Source of the DNA: Schistocerca nitens
Taxonomy: Eukaryota; Arthropoda; Insecta; Orthoptera; Acrididae
Assembly: GCF_023898315.1 (NCBI RefSeq)
Contig: NC_064622.1
Span: 354,869,234 to 354,933,233 of the forward strand
Length of the DNA: 64,000 nt
Direction of reading: 5' to 3'
This document shows, piece by piece, positions 53,736 through 64,000 of this stretch. The translations under genes and the position numbers were made by a program. Each line of letters starts with the position of its first letter. Position 1 is the stretch's first letter. The notes below the pieces were generated by a model, which searched no databases, was not told the origin of the DNA, and was given only the letters and a program-made list of their open reading frames with translations.

Positions 53736-55137
53736 TAGTACAAAAAAACGAAAATCTGACCAATAGACGGCGCTGCAGCGTCAAAATATGCATATCAACC
53801 TACGACCGACACACGGCTGTTCCTGAGTTTCTGTCTAACATGATTGCCTCGATGAAGGATGGAACGCTGCTGGTAAAGTTTTCTTACAAGACAGGTGACT
53901 GTGTGCCAGTAGCCCTGCATAATTTCCGGACGCCGTGATTTTCCCGAACGTTGCCAGCGAGAAATACATAAAATCCTACGAAAGATGCTGCATTGCTTTG
54001 CGTACAAACTCACCCGTGTTCAGGAGTTGCTTCCTGCTGACCAGCCAGCAAGACAAACGTTCGCTCTGGAACTACTTGCTCGTATGGAAGTGGACAATGG
54101 ATGTTCGTGGAACATTCTGCGGACAGACGATGCCCATTTGTATCTCCAAGGTCATGTCAGTATGCCGAAACGCAGAATATGGGCAATAAAAATCCGCACG
54201 CACGTCAACTGGTACCACTTTATTCTGGTACCACTTCATTCTGCAAAGGCAACTGTGTGATATGGGTTTACGGCATCGTTTATCGTAAAGCCGTATTTTT
54301 TGGAGGAGGTGAGGCCTGCGAGTCCTGTTAGCTGCACCGTCGAACGTAAACGCTATGGCAGCCTTTTGCGCACCAACGTCTTTCCAACCCTTCAACAGCG
54401 TAGACATTCAGGTAGGATTTTTATGCAATTTGGAGCTCCTCCACGCACTGCACAGCCAGTGAAGCGGCTACAGCAGATATATTTCGGAAATGCTAGAATT
54501 ATCAGCCATCTGTACCCTAAAACCTGGCCGTTCATCCACCTGATCTAATTCCGTGACTGCTAGCTGTGGGATCTGAAAGATGTTGTGTTCAACGCTCCAG
54601 TTACGAACGTAGATGAAATGAAGGCACGCATTGCTCTGAACGTGATTCCCGACACACTCCGATCTCTTGTGGAACATGCTGTTATACCTTGTGTATAAAA
54701 CTGTGGACAGTATAGTCAATATGTATTGTACCAGTCTTACGACAATTGAAAACCGATGTCATTTTGCTTTCTATACGGATTTTGGCCTCGGGATACTTAA
54801 AAAACGATGTCACTCTGCGGTTTGTGATCTCAGGACCGTTAAAAACCCATTTTTCCGAGCCGATGTGGTGCGGACTTCCCATGGTGGGTGGGCTTACCTA
54901 ACTAACTAACAACTGTTGACTGCTGGAGTTGTGCAGTCATGCACATTAAACAGTATGGATGGTGTAACGTGCAGGTCAAACCATAGCCGTCGTATCGCGA
55001 TCTCCTGTCATTTGTAGCCGGCACCATTTACTTTAAGACGCCAGCAGCGCCATCTATTGGTGAAATTTTCGAAAAATGGCCCTGAGCACTATGGGACTTA
55101 ACATCTTAGGTCATCAGTCCCCTAGAGCTTAGAACTA

Positions 55138-56560
55138 CACTCCTGGAAATTGAAATAAGAACACCGTGAATTCATTGTCCCAGGAAGGGGAAACTTTATT
55201 GACACATTCCTGGGGTCAGATACATCACATGATCACACTGACAGAACCACAGGCAAATAGACACAGGCAACAGAGCATGCACAATGTCGGCACTAGTACA
55301 GTGTATATCCACCTTTCGCAGCAATGCAGGCTGCTATTCTCCCATGGAGACGATCGTAGAGATGCTGGATGTAGTCCTGTGGAACGGCTTGCCATGCCAT
55401 TTCCACCTGGCGCCTCAGTTGGACCAGCGTTCGTGCTGGACGTGCAGACCGCGTGAGACGACGCTTCATCCAGTCCCAAACATGCTCAATGGGGGACAGA
55501 TCCGGAGATCTTGCTGGCCAGGGTAGTTGACTTACACCTTCTAGAGCACGTTGGGTGGCACGGGATACATGCGGACGTGCATTGTCCTGTTGGAACAGCA
55601 AGTTCCCTTGCCGGTCTAGGAATGGTAGAACGATGGGTTCGATGACGGTTTGCATGTACCGTGCACTATTCAGTGTCCCCTCGACGATCACCAGTGGTGT
55701 ACGGCCAGTGTAGGAGATCGCTCCCCACACCATGATGCCGGGTGTTGGCCCTGTGTGCCTCGGTCGTATGCAGTCCTGATTGTGGCGCTCACCTGCACGG
55801 CGCCAAACACGCATACGACCATCATTGGTACCAAGGCAGAAGCGACTCTCATCGCTGAAGACGACACGTCTCCATTCGTCCCTCCATTCACGCCTGTCGC
55901 GACACCACTGGAGGCGGGCTGCACGATGTTGGGGCGTGAGCGGAAGACGGCCTAACGGTGTGCGGGACCGTAGCCCAGCTTCATGGAGACGGTTGCGAAA
56001 GGTCCTCGGCGATACCCCAGGAGCAACAGTGTCCCTAATTTGCTGGGAAGTGGCGGTGCGGTCCCCTACGGCACTGCGTAGGATCCTACGGTCTTGGCGT
56101 GCATCCGTGCGTCGCAGCGGTCCGATCCCAGGTCGACGGGCACGTGCACCTTCCGCCGACCACTGGCGACAACATCGATGTACTGTGGAGACCTCACGCC
56201 CCCACGTGTTGAGCAATTCGGCGGTACGTCCACCCGGCCTCCCGCATGCCCACTATACGCCCTCGCTCAAAGTCCGTCAACTGCACATACGGTTCACGTC
56301 CACGCTGTCGCGGCATGCTACCAGTGTTAAAGACTGCGATGGAGCTCCGTATGCCACGGCAAACTGGCTGACACTGACGGCGGCGGTGCACAAATGCTGC
56401 GCAGCTAGCGCCATTCGACGGCCAACACCGCGGTTCCTGGTGTGTCCGCTGTGCCGTGCGTGTGATCATTGCTTGTACAGCCCTCTCGCAGTGTCCGGAG
56501 CAAGTATGGTGGGTCTGACACACCGGTGTCAATGTGTTCTTTTTTCCATTTCCAGGAGTG
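55138..56560 (-). mobile_element. Complete Tc1-like transposon, almost intact
   Basis: The 1423-bp element has inverted repeats CACTCCTGGAAATTGAAATA (left) and CACTCCTGGAAATGGAAAAA (right complement), with TA duplication at 55136-55137 and 56561-56562. The SINE sequence rejoins perfectly when it is removed. The transposase gene is on the minus strand. Confidence 0.96.
55293..56316 (-). pseudogene. Tc1-like transposase with one apparent frameshift
   Basis: Cut-and-paste transposase of DDE type. Start ATG 56316-56314 (MPRQRGREPYVQLTDFERGR, IVGMREAGWTYRRIAQHVG), then one extra G in a G-run near 56205 shifts the frame. The downstream frame runs unbroken to the stop: STVHRCCRQWSAEG, RILRSAVGDRTATSQQIRDT, VVFSDESRFCLGTNDGRMRV (first catalytic D), PGIMVWGAISYTGRTPLVIV, LLFQQDNARPHVSRATQRAL (second D), LPWPARSPDLSPIEHVWDWM (final E, DD34E). 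It ends CIAAKGGYTLY. Total about 341 codons, the family's normal length. Without that base it would be intact. Confidence 0.93.
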
Positions 56561-56829
56561 TACTTAAACCTAACTAACCTAAGAACATCACACACATCCA
56601 TGCCCGAGGCAGGATTCGAACCTGCGACCGTAGCAGTCCCGCGGTTCCGGACTGCAGCGCCTAGAACCGCACGGCCGCCGCAGCCGGCGGTGAAATTTTC
56701 GTTTTTTTATCGTCCCCCCCCCCCCCCCCGCGTCAAAAATATTTTGTTCACGCTTGACGTCAAGCTGAGCAGCAGTTCTCTACGTACAGCGTTTTGAAAC
56801 TGGAACTGTAATTATGGACACCCTGTTTT

Positions 56830-57465
56830 CTGTAAGCCTTTTACACCTACCACATTTCAAAGGCCCACGAGAAAAAATTGCAGTAGACTGTAACGGAACA
56901 ACTATACCCAAATACATTGAAAACAATTTTTGTCGAAGTCGCTTTCGATAGAACTATCGATAGATTAATCTTGAAACAATACGAGGAGTTTGGCAATAAG
57001 AGAACTTGCAAAATATATTACTTTTTATATGTGAATTAATTTAAAATGATGAAAAGACGTAATACCTATTTCATTAACTATCAGCGGCTGCTCTGCTCCA
57101 AGGCTTTAGACCATGAGTCAGTTAAAAGTAAAATTAATATCGCGAAATTCAAGTAGTCGGACTGGACCACTGGCTTGGCGCGCTCAGTGTTTACGTGCAC
57201 AGGAGGAGAGGGAACACAACACACTGGCGAAGCCTTCAATGGTGTAGATAATTTGTCAATGATCCTGGATGTAAAACTGTTGCGAATCTTCATCAAAGTG
57301 ATGTGGTCTTCCACTTGAACTCTGTTAAGTCGGCTCGGAAACCATTAAGTCGCGGATGCAAGAATTTCCGGACTTAACAGCGCTGTGACAATCTGTGATT
57401 CATCTGATCTGCCGTCCGCCCCCGTTCGGAGGCGATGATTATTGTACCACAAAAGCAATGCTCTC
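56830..57465. other. Unassigned DNA
   Basis: AT-rich to 57080. 57081-57314 has a 77-codon frame on the minus strand with no recognised family. Nothing else seen. Confidence 0.45.
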
Positions 57466-57473
57466 TGTCTTAA

Positions 57474-58226
57474 GGGGGGTAGGACGTCAAACGGGCCGAC
57501 TTGGAGCAGGAGAGGCACCACAGGACATTTTAATTTCCACTGTCTATACTTTTACAAATAAATTCATAAAATTTTGTCAGCATGACCAGGAAGGATTCAG
57601 AATTCACACTCACAGCAGTGGAAGCTCAAAAACATAATAATTTTTTTATATATGTAATTTCATTATTTTTTCACTTACTATTGGCTGCATTTGTTGCTAT
57701 AGGTACACTTTTCTTCATACGTAAGAGAGATTCGTCGATGAATTTTGCACAGCATACAAACCATACTTACAGGTGTATGAAACTCTACAGTTTTTTTTAA
57801 TTTATGAAAAATATGGTTGAGTTGTTATATTTTAAACTTCATGTTTAGAAAAAACTCAAATTTTATAGTTAATTATTTCAATTTTTACCGCAGTTTTCAA
57901 CTGATTTGTAAAATTCTAGAGTTTCATACACTTGTAATTATATTTTGTGTGCTCTGCAAAATTCATCGACGAATCTCTGTTACTTATGAAGAAATGTGTA
58001 CCTATAGCGACAATTGCAGCCAATAATAAGCGGAAAGACGATGAAATTTCACATGTAAAAAACATATTTCGCTGTTTCTGAACTTCCATTGCTGTTAGTG
58101 TGAGTCCTGAATCCTTCCTTGTCACGCTAACAAAGTTTTATGAATTTATTTGTAAATTTGCAGAAATTAAAATGTCCTGTGGTTCCTCTCCTGCTCCAAG
58201 TCGGCCCGTTTGACGTCCTACCCCTC
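57474..58226. mobile_element. TTAA-flanked palindromic (foldback) element
   Basis: Arms 57474-57797 and 57909-58226 are inverted copies (about 320 bp each, roughly 80-85% alike by eye) around a spacer of about 110 bp. The outer ends read GGGGTAGGACGTCAAACGGG. TTAA flanks both ends at 57470-57473 and 58227-58230, the target of piggyBac-type transposases. It has no coding capacity. Likely a non-autonomous DNA transposon (MITE-like), mobilised in trans if ever. Confidence 0.85.
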
Positions 58227-58230
58227 TTAA

Positions 58231-58545
58231 AGCACCTGCGATGCAATGGCTTGTGGACAATTACATTCCTGAAATGGGCTCGTCTGAGCAGAGTCGCGAC
58301 CTGAACCCAATGGAACAGCTTTCGGATGAGCTTGAACGTAAACTTCGCTCCAGACCCAATTGTCCAACAATATTAATTTTGGTTTCGGCTCTTGAGGAAG
58401 AATGGGCTGCGATTCCTCCGCTGACGTCCAAACATCTCATTGAAAGTGTCACTAGCGGAGTCAAAACCGCCATAAAGCGAAGGGTGGACGCACCCCGTAT
58501 TAAGGACCAATAGTAAGTGTCTGGATACGTTTGATCAGATTATAT
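58231..58545 (+). pseudogene. Tc1-like transposase C-terminal fragment
   Basis: The frame 58241-58513 reads MQWLVDNYIPEMGSSEQSRD, LNPMEQLSDELERKLRSRPN and LEEEWAAIPPLTSKHLIESV, ending at TAG. SRDLNPMEQL corresponds to SPDLNPIEHL with E kept. The 3' flank AGTGTCTGGATACGTTTGAT resembles the TCCGGACAC end of the copy at 1162-2388. The palindrome at 57474-58226 lies immediately upstream and may have inserted into it. Confidence 0.7.
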
Positions 58546-58606
58546 ATTACATTCACAGAAGCCAAAGAATTATTTCCCACTGAAAACTATTACCCTTGAG
58601 GGTTGA

Positions 58607-58795
58607 AATGGTTCAAATGGCTCTGAGCAATATGGGACTTAACTTCTGAGGTCATCAGTCCCCTAGAACTTATAACTACTTAAACCTAACTAACCTAAGG
58701 ACGTCACACACATCCATGCCCGAGGCAGGATTCGAACCTGCGACCGTAGCGGTCGCGCGGTTCCAGACTGTAGCGCCTAGAACCGCTCGGCCAAC
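58607..58795 (-). mobile_element. SINE-A
   Basis: Complete head and tail. Flanks TTGAGGGTT and ATGAGGGAT are an imperfect TSD. Confidence 0.92.
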
Positions 58796-58799
58796 CCAT

Positions 58800-59765
58800 G
58801 AGGGATCCTTGTAGTATACGTCAGCACATGCTAAATGCTGGGGGATTTATCATGGCAATCATTGCGAGTCTAGCAAACAGAACCCGGGAGCGACGCCTTT
58901 CCCTAGTGTGCGTCTCCGCTATTGGGCGCAGCGTATTTGCTGGCAGGGTGCCAGCTGAGTGGATTGCTCATCTCTCCCGAGTGTCGCAGCTGTACAAATC
59001 CGAAGTTGGTGTCGTTGCGCGACCTACTCTCGCAGAAGACGCCCAGGCAGCGCCAGTAGCAACGGCAGCAGTCACGACTCACTGCTGCGTCCTCTGGGGA
59101 ACGACGCCGGTGTTTGCAGAGTCAACGCCCTCCACGTAGACAGAAATGGGATTCAAAGTGAATCTCGTACGGGCTTCGGACTGAAACCTACACAACGAAA
59201 ACTTTTCAAGGAGCCAATAGCTCATGACACACGTGTCGCGAATGAAACATTATTTTAGAAAGTTTTTATCCTGTGAATATTGCGGATAAAGTAGCACCGC
59301 TTTGGAAGGCAATGGCACATTCTGTAGACATGTTACTGGTCAAAGCTTGCTGTATCTTTTACACTTTGGCGACATGCATCTTTCATCTTGTGTTTGACTC
59401 GGCACTGCACAAATTCGTACTGAGTTCCTTTCCATAATTTATCAATATTGCTGCTTCAAAATCATTATCAAATATATCTTCTTTTCTTCACTTAAGCATA
59501 TATAACAAACGCCTCTTTCGACTTCATTCAAAGAGTCATCCAGTTTTCTTTTTCTTTTTTTTTCCCTTCCGTCTTGGAAGGTATCTCCGTCCTTTACTTC
59601 TGTAATAGATTACGACTTCGATTTCTGGTCGAAAAACATATCTGTCCGTACCTCACGGATACTTACTCTGCTCAAGAGTGAGTATCCCATGCGTCAGAAT
59701 CGGTAGCACCGTAATTTTATAAGAAACGCAACACAATCTTTAACGACGCCTGTCCAACTAAGAAC
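58800..59765. other. Unassigned DNA
   Basis: A 113-codon frame at 58798-59139 begins in the SINE flank and has no recognised domain. The part at 58870-59110 is GC-richer. Likely non-coding. Confidence 0.4.
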
Positions 59766-59783
59766 ATACTGAAAACGAGTGCG

Positions 59784-59974
59784 GGTGGCCGAGCGGTTCT
59801 AGGCGCTACAGTCTGGAACCGCGCGACCCTTACGGTCGCAGGTTCGAATCCGGCCTCGGGCATGGGTGTGTGTGACGTCCTTAGGTTAGTTAGGTTCAAG
59901 TAGTTATAAGTTCTAGGGGACTGATGACCTCAGAAATTAAGTCCCATATTGCTCAGAGCCATTTGAACCATTTT
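59784..59974 (+). mobile_element. SINE-A, perfect 14-bp TSD
   Basis: Complete copy with B-box GGTTCGAATCC. TSD tgaaaacgagtgcg lies at 59770-59783 and 59975-59988. Confidence 0.96.
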
Positions 59975-59989
59975 TGAAAACGAGTGCGA

Positions 59990-61655
59990 TCTAGAAATAT
60001 CAGTTCCAAAATCCAAAGAGGTAGCTTTCCAAGTTAAATCTCCTATCTGCCCAGACAATTATCCGCGACACTGCTTCAATGGATGTCACACTTTTGTTAC
60101 TTGGGAACTGACAAAGTTACGATGAGGGCGTAGATATAAAATAAAAGGACAACGCTTCGAACATACACGTGGGACTATCAGAAGAACGCTGAGTAATGCT
60201 GCTTCATTCAGTACATCTCATTCCCTGCCTTATACAGTTGGTGTTTTAGTCATTATATTGTTGGATATTTACTTTCCCTAAAATCTGACTTCCGGTGAAC
60301 GATCGAGGGACAACATTTTCATCGCCGAGGTGAACCACAACATTTCAAGTAAGCCTCCCTTCGTTCGTCATGACGGTTTATTTCAGCTCGTGATCATTTA
60401 TTCCGCAATTATCTTTGAGTTTTCAGAGAACATATCTTATTCCATAAATTTATGTTTTACTTCGACTCTGTAGTTCGTCCCCCTGTGATCGAAAAGCGCT
60501 ACTAAAACATATGGGTAATTCTATGGGCCCTTTCATCGTCTACAGGTGGCTATCAGGATGATGAAAAACCAGTGAAACAACTTTACCTTCCGTAATGAAA
60601 CACTGTCTAGAACGAGTGACTTGTCTCTGAATGGATGAACAAAACTCGTAAACTGATACTTTTCCAATAGATTTAAAAGTGTGTGCCACTCAAGTTTTCG
60701 TGACTTTAACGAGCTACGCTCACGATTTAATTTAAATCTTCAGTCTACCGGGACCAACTCTCTCCTACTGTGAATATTGCACGGACCCCGTATCGTAGAC
60801 TAAACCTAGAGAGAAACAACATAAGGAAGAACAGCACAGCCGAAGCCTAGCCGTTGTTTCAAGAATCGATTTATTCCATCTAAATATACAGTTTTCCGTT
60901 GAAATCACAACTTCTCATGAAGCGATCTTTGCTGTACACGACAGCTACCGCTCAAGGATCAATCGAAATTTCACGAGTTGCCATGTCACTTATAAGTGAC
61001 TATTCACTAGAGTCGAAAACAACATGTGTGCGGAACAGAAGATTTTTTTTTTCATAGCAATAAACAGTAGCATTCTTTGAGACATTGAGTAATTTTTAAA
61101 AATTAATTACATTTTACTGTTGAAATACACAAATAATATGCCGAGATAGCATTTGGAAACAAACAGTAAGAATAGGAAATCACTCTGCCGACAGATATAG
61201 AAACATCTTTAGTAATGGCTGCTACAAATTTTGCTGCAGGATTTTTAATTTTCTTTTTTCAGTTTTGACAGCTGAAATAATTATTTACAAGGCAGAAACG
61301 GCGCAATAAATCACAGTCAGTAAGGTATTTACGACAAATAGTGCTCGGAAAGAAACCAAAGCGACAGTTTATTATGCACCTGTTAGATTAACTCCCATTC
61401 AGTGGGCGCCTGCCTTGCTCCGCAACATCTAAGAACAAATGCAACTAAGAAACCACTTCTAATAAGAACTCTTCCTTGTACGATGTACTACAAGTTCCAC
61501 GCAAAACTCGTCTGAAATTATGCAAACCATGCTGGGCTGAAACAGAAAGCATCATGTCTTTCGACGTGATCTCACAAGCAATAGACCACGCTGTTACGGA
61601 ATGCCCTTCTCGGATGTCCGCGCCGGATGTCATTGGTGTAGTGCTAATGCTTGAA
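59990..61655. other. Longest stretch without recognisable element
   Basis: 1.66 kb of ordinary AT-leaning DNA. I see no SINE box, transposase or RT motif, and no long frame except two of 74-86 codons near 61450-61740. Possibly single-copy intergenic or intronic DNA. Confidence 0.5.
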
Positions 61656-61659
61656 CCTT

Positions 61660-63018
61660 CCTCTTTCATTTGCAGGTGGTTTCGTTGTTTTGCAGTAGTT
61701 GGCGCCAGCAGAGGTGTGTTCCAAAATGGAGTCTGAGGCGCGTATAAAACAGCGATGTGTTGTTAAATTCCTCACTGCTGAAGAAATTGCGCCGATTGAA
61801 ATCCATCGATGCTTGCTAAACGTGTATGGAGACGATACAATAGACGTCAGCAACGTGAGGCGATGAGTACTGCATCTTCAAGATGGTGAAACGAGGGTGC
61901 ATGACAAGCCATGGCCCAATAGACCCTAGACAGTTGTCTTCCCTCGCAGTGAAGAGCGTCTTGGTTCAAATGGCTCTGAGCACTATGGGAGTTAACTGCT
62001 GAGGTCATCAGTCCCTTAGAACTACTTAAACCTAACTAACCGAAGGACATCACACACATCCATGCCCGAGGCAGGATTCGAACCTGCGACCGTAGCGGTC
62101 GCGCGGCTGTAGACTGTAGCGCCTAGAACCGCTCGGCCACTCCGGCCGGCAAGAGCGTCTTCATCAACTCATCCGTGATGAGTGGCGGATAACGACCAGA
62201 GAATTGTGTACAATGCTGAATGTCGGCTGCAATGCCTTGGAAACAATGTTGGAACATCTTGACTGTCGCAAAGTCTGTGCGAGGTTGGTTCCGCGGATGC
62301 TTACAGAAGAACAAAAAACTCATCGAATGGCAATTTGTCGGGACCTGCTGGACCAATATGAAGCTGAAGGTGACAATTTTCTGAACAGTATCGTCACCGG
62401 AGGTGAGACGTGGTTTCACCATGAAGAGCCCGAATCCAAAGCACGGTTCATGGAATGGCGACTTGCGAATTCTCCGTCAAAGAAGAAATTCAAGACACAG
62501 CCTTCAGGCAAAGTGAGGTGCACAATCTTGTGGGATAGTCAGGACGCACGCTACAAGACGACACATTAAGCGGAAAATTTCCAAGGTAAGGCCAGAGAAG
62601 AAGATCAATTTTCACCTGCAAAATGGTAACGCCAGGCCCCAAACGAGTTTTGCGACCGCACAACCCATTGCAAAATTCGGCTGGACTGTCTTACAACATC
62701 CGCCGTAGAGTCCCGACTAAGCGCCTTCAGACTTCCATCTCTTTGGGCCACAGAAAGATCGATTACGTGGCGAACATTTTCAAGACTCGGAAACTGGTTT
62801 GAAGGCTGGAAGGAAGTGGTTAGCCTCAGCTGGCTCCGATGCTTTCAAGCGCAGCATGCAGGCTCTGATTCATCGTTGGCAAGAGTGCATAACGAATGGT
62901 GGGGACTATGTGGAAAAATGGCAGTCTGTAGCTGATATATTGCTCTGTTTAGCTGTGCTGTTGTGCTTTATGTATCTCCCCTAGTTTCCATGAAGCATTA
63001 CTTTCGAGACGACCCTCA
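61660..63018 (+). mobile_element. Mariner transposon, decayed, with nested SINE-A
   Basis: Transposase from ATG 61726 (MESEARIKQRCVVKFLTAEE) through LHQLIRDEWRITTRELCTML, CRKVCARLVPRMLTEEQKTH, GDNFLNSIVTGGETWFHHEE (GDETW has become GGETW), ANSPSKKKFKTQPSGKVRCT, QNGNARPQTSF (HDNARPH changed), APSDFHLFGPQKDRLRGEHF and NGGDYVEKW. Both first catalytic aspartates are glycine and stops flank the third. The right end AAGCATTACTTTCGAGACGA, CCCTCA is TA-flanked (63019-63020). The left end was not identified. Confidence 0.85.
61964..62148 (-). mobile_element. SINE-A nested in mariner, 11-bp TSD
   Basis: TSD aagagcgtctt flanks it (near 61953-61963 and 62151-62161), and mariner homology resumes after it. 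A small deletion lies in the CCTAGAACTTAGAA region. Confidence 0.93.
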
Positions 63019-63024
63019 TATATA

Positions 63025-63390
63025 CTTTTATGTACTTGTAAAACCGCCCCCGTTGCAAGCAGCCGTTAAGAAACACAACCCCCTCCGCATTCCACAGGAT
63101 TTAGTCTTCCGCGATGAAGACTTTCGGAGCGGCGTTACCGACGTCCACTCACAGAGACATGTCGCCGAATCGTCGCAAAATGTCAGCTGATTACTTTATA
63201 AAAGCTGTCTCAACACTATAACGCAAAATAACACGACGCATAACGTACGCTGCATCGCAACAGTAATAATTTTGCATAGACATCGACATCTAAGGAAGAC
63301 AGTATATGAAGAGACAAGACACATGACAGTTTATTGTAACACTGAACACTATACTCCGACGTACCTAGATATTCATCACGTATTTTTTAC
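63025..63390. other. Unassigned DNA
   Basis: No element recognised. Confidence 0.45.
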
Positions 63391-63394
63391 CATA

Positions 63395-63680
63395 CACACT
63401 GAAGGAGAAAGAACCGCAACACCAAGAAGGAGTTGTGCAATATAAACGAAACATAGTAGGCGTGTTTCTACATCTGAAACATGATGATTATTAAAATTTC
63501 GCACCACTCTCATAAGAGTGGAGAGACCCTATGAGGATGCAAATCAAGTTTGCTTTAAAAACACGCTGTAACGGCCGTGAGAGGTGGTGAGTTTACGTTA
63601 GTCAAGAATGGCTTGAAGGCGACAAAGGCGTTATTGTCAAAAAGTCACTCAGTTAGGAGCAGGTCATGTAGTAGGGTTAC
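63395..63680 (+). mobile_element. Tc1-like 5' end
   Basis: It starts at a TA (63393-63394) with CACTGAAGGAGAAAGAACCG and aligns with the 5' region of the Tc1-like element at 29529 (shared CAAGAAGGAGTTGTGCAATA, TTTCGCACCA, TATGAGGATG, GTCAAGAATGGCTTGAAGGC). It stops at 63680, where a tRNA-like SINE begins, so only about 285 bp including the first transposase codons is visible. Confidence 0.75.
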
Positions 63681-63796
63681 GAAGCCCGCCCGGTTAGCCG
63701 TGCTGTCTAACGCACGGCTTTCCGGATTGGGAAGGAGCGCCTGGTCCTCGGCACGAATCCGCCCGGCGGACTTGTGTCGGGGTCCAGCGAGCCGGA
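63681..63796 (+). mobile_element. tRNA-derived SINE head (separate family), 3'-truncated
   Basis: GCCCGGTTAGCCGTGCTGTC, TAACGCACGGCTTTCCGG and a T-arm-like GGCACGAATCCGCCCG give tRNA-like spacing. It is followed by TTGTGTCGGGGTCC. Beyond 63796 the sequence changes to Penelope-like coding DNA. Confidence 0.6.
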
Positions 63797-63807
63797 GAGA
63801 AACGGAA

Positions 63808-64000
63808 CGATCAGCTGTTGCGGAGCATGCTTTCCAGCCAGGGAACCACAATATTCGTTTCGAGGAGACGCAAGTACTAGCGGCCACAAGCGGATACTAC
63901 GAAAGGCTCTACAGGGAGGCAATCGAAATCGCTAAACACCCAAATAATTTCAATCGAAAGGAGGAGGGCGTGAAATTAAACGGTATATGGATGCCGGTGT
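63808..64000 (+). pseudogene. Penelope-like element, C-terminal GIY-YIG region, runs off the window
   Basis: The frame is open from 63808 to the window end without a start. It reads RSAVAEHAFQPGNHNIRFEE, TQVLAATSGYYERLYREAIE, IAKHPNNFNRKEEGVKLNGI, W. These features (SA-AEH, GH-I-FEET-VL, YY-RL-REAIEI-KHPNNFNR-E) mark the end of the GIY-YIG endonuclease domain of Penelope-like retroelements. They are closer to consensus than the copy at 7747-7926. Upstream is a truncated SINE head, so the rest of the protein is missing. The 3' terminal repeat, if any, lies beyond 64000. Confidence 0.78.

Larger units (their letters stand above)
55072..56688 (-). mobile_element. SINE-A split by a Tc1-like element, perfect 13-bp TSD
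   Basis: The SINE-A tail is 55072-55137 and its body plus head 56563-56688. TSD ggtgaaattttcg lies at 55059-55071 and 56689-56701, inside DDE family X copy 2. The Tc1-like element inserted at the TA of GAACTACTTAAACC in the SINE. Confidence 0.95.
52274..56826 (+). mobile_element. DDE transposon family X, copy 2, with nested insertions
   Basis: The left end CGTATCCATAATTAAAATTC directly abuts the previous element. The right end complement is AGGGTGTCCATAATTACAG. Inside: KFSYKTGDCVPVALHNFR (53876-53930), FALELLARMEVDNGCSWNIL (about 54060-54118), RTDDAHLYLQGHVS, KRRIWAIKIRTHV, IFMQFGAPPRTAQPVKRLQQ (catalytic D reads F) and TWPFIHLI near 54525. Parallel to copy 1 at 25168-26898. Size of 4.55 kb against 1.7 kb results from a block at about 52375-53735 and a SINE-A carrying a Tc1-like element at 55072-56688. 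Confidence 0.75.

Noticed and set aside
55780-56577. 265-codon plus-strand frame
   Set aside because: It is antisense to the Tc1-like transposase at 55293-56316, whose motifs are unmistakable.

Overview
The window looks like non-genic DNA from a very large, repeat-dense insect genome. The strongest taxonomic clue is a tRNA-derived SINE family, called SINE-A here, present in 16 copies. From memory of such sequences, it and the other repeats point to an orthopteran, most likely a Schistocerca locust. I found no convincing host protein-coding exon, rRNA gene or functional tRNA gene. Nearly all recognisable sequence is transposable elements (TEs) in various states of decay, separated by unassigned DNA.

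Layout. 0.3-7 kb: SINE-C, Tc1-like and mariner-like copies nested in each other. 7.7-8.3 kb: end of a Penelope-like element (PLE) with a hammerhead-like tail. 9-11 kb: a Tc1-like element carrying a 5S-rRNA-derived SINE, a SINE-A and an 82-bp perfect internal duplication. 12-18.6 kb: more DDE transposons, one interrupted by four SINEs. 19-23.4 kb: purine microsatellite, SINE-in-SINE, Tc1-like copy, CR1/Jockey-type LINE. 25-31 kb: a second DDE family, a tRNA-like palindrome with 12-bp target-site duplications (TSDs), a candidate hammerhead ribozyme, and a Tc1-like copy with three nested SINEs. 31-34.4 kb: an unclassified repeat split by a complete mariner with an intact 355-codon transposase. 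35-39 kb: Tc1 and mariner fossils. 39.7-50 kb: LINEs, a palindrome with hammerhead-like motifs and inverted Tc1-like copies. 51-58.5 kb: a multi-level nest and a TTAA-flanked palindrome. 58.5-64 kb: SINEs, a decayed mariner, a Tc1-like 5' end and a PLE C-terminus running off the window.

These elements do not form a pathway. They form a stratigraphy: LINEs and PLEs supply reverse transcriptase, SINEs depend on LINE machinery (variable-length TSDs), and Tc1/mariner elements move by cut-and-paste at TA. Many nestings can be ordered from exact TSDs. The complete mariner and a Tc1-like copy with one apparent frameshift are probably the youngest DNA transposons. SINE-A inserted repeatedly into older ones.

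All family assignments come from reading the sequence and from memory. No database search was run.
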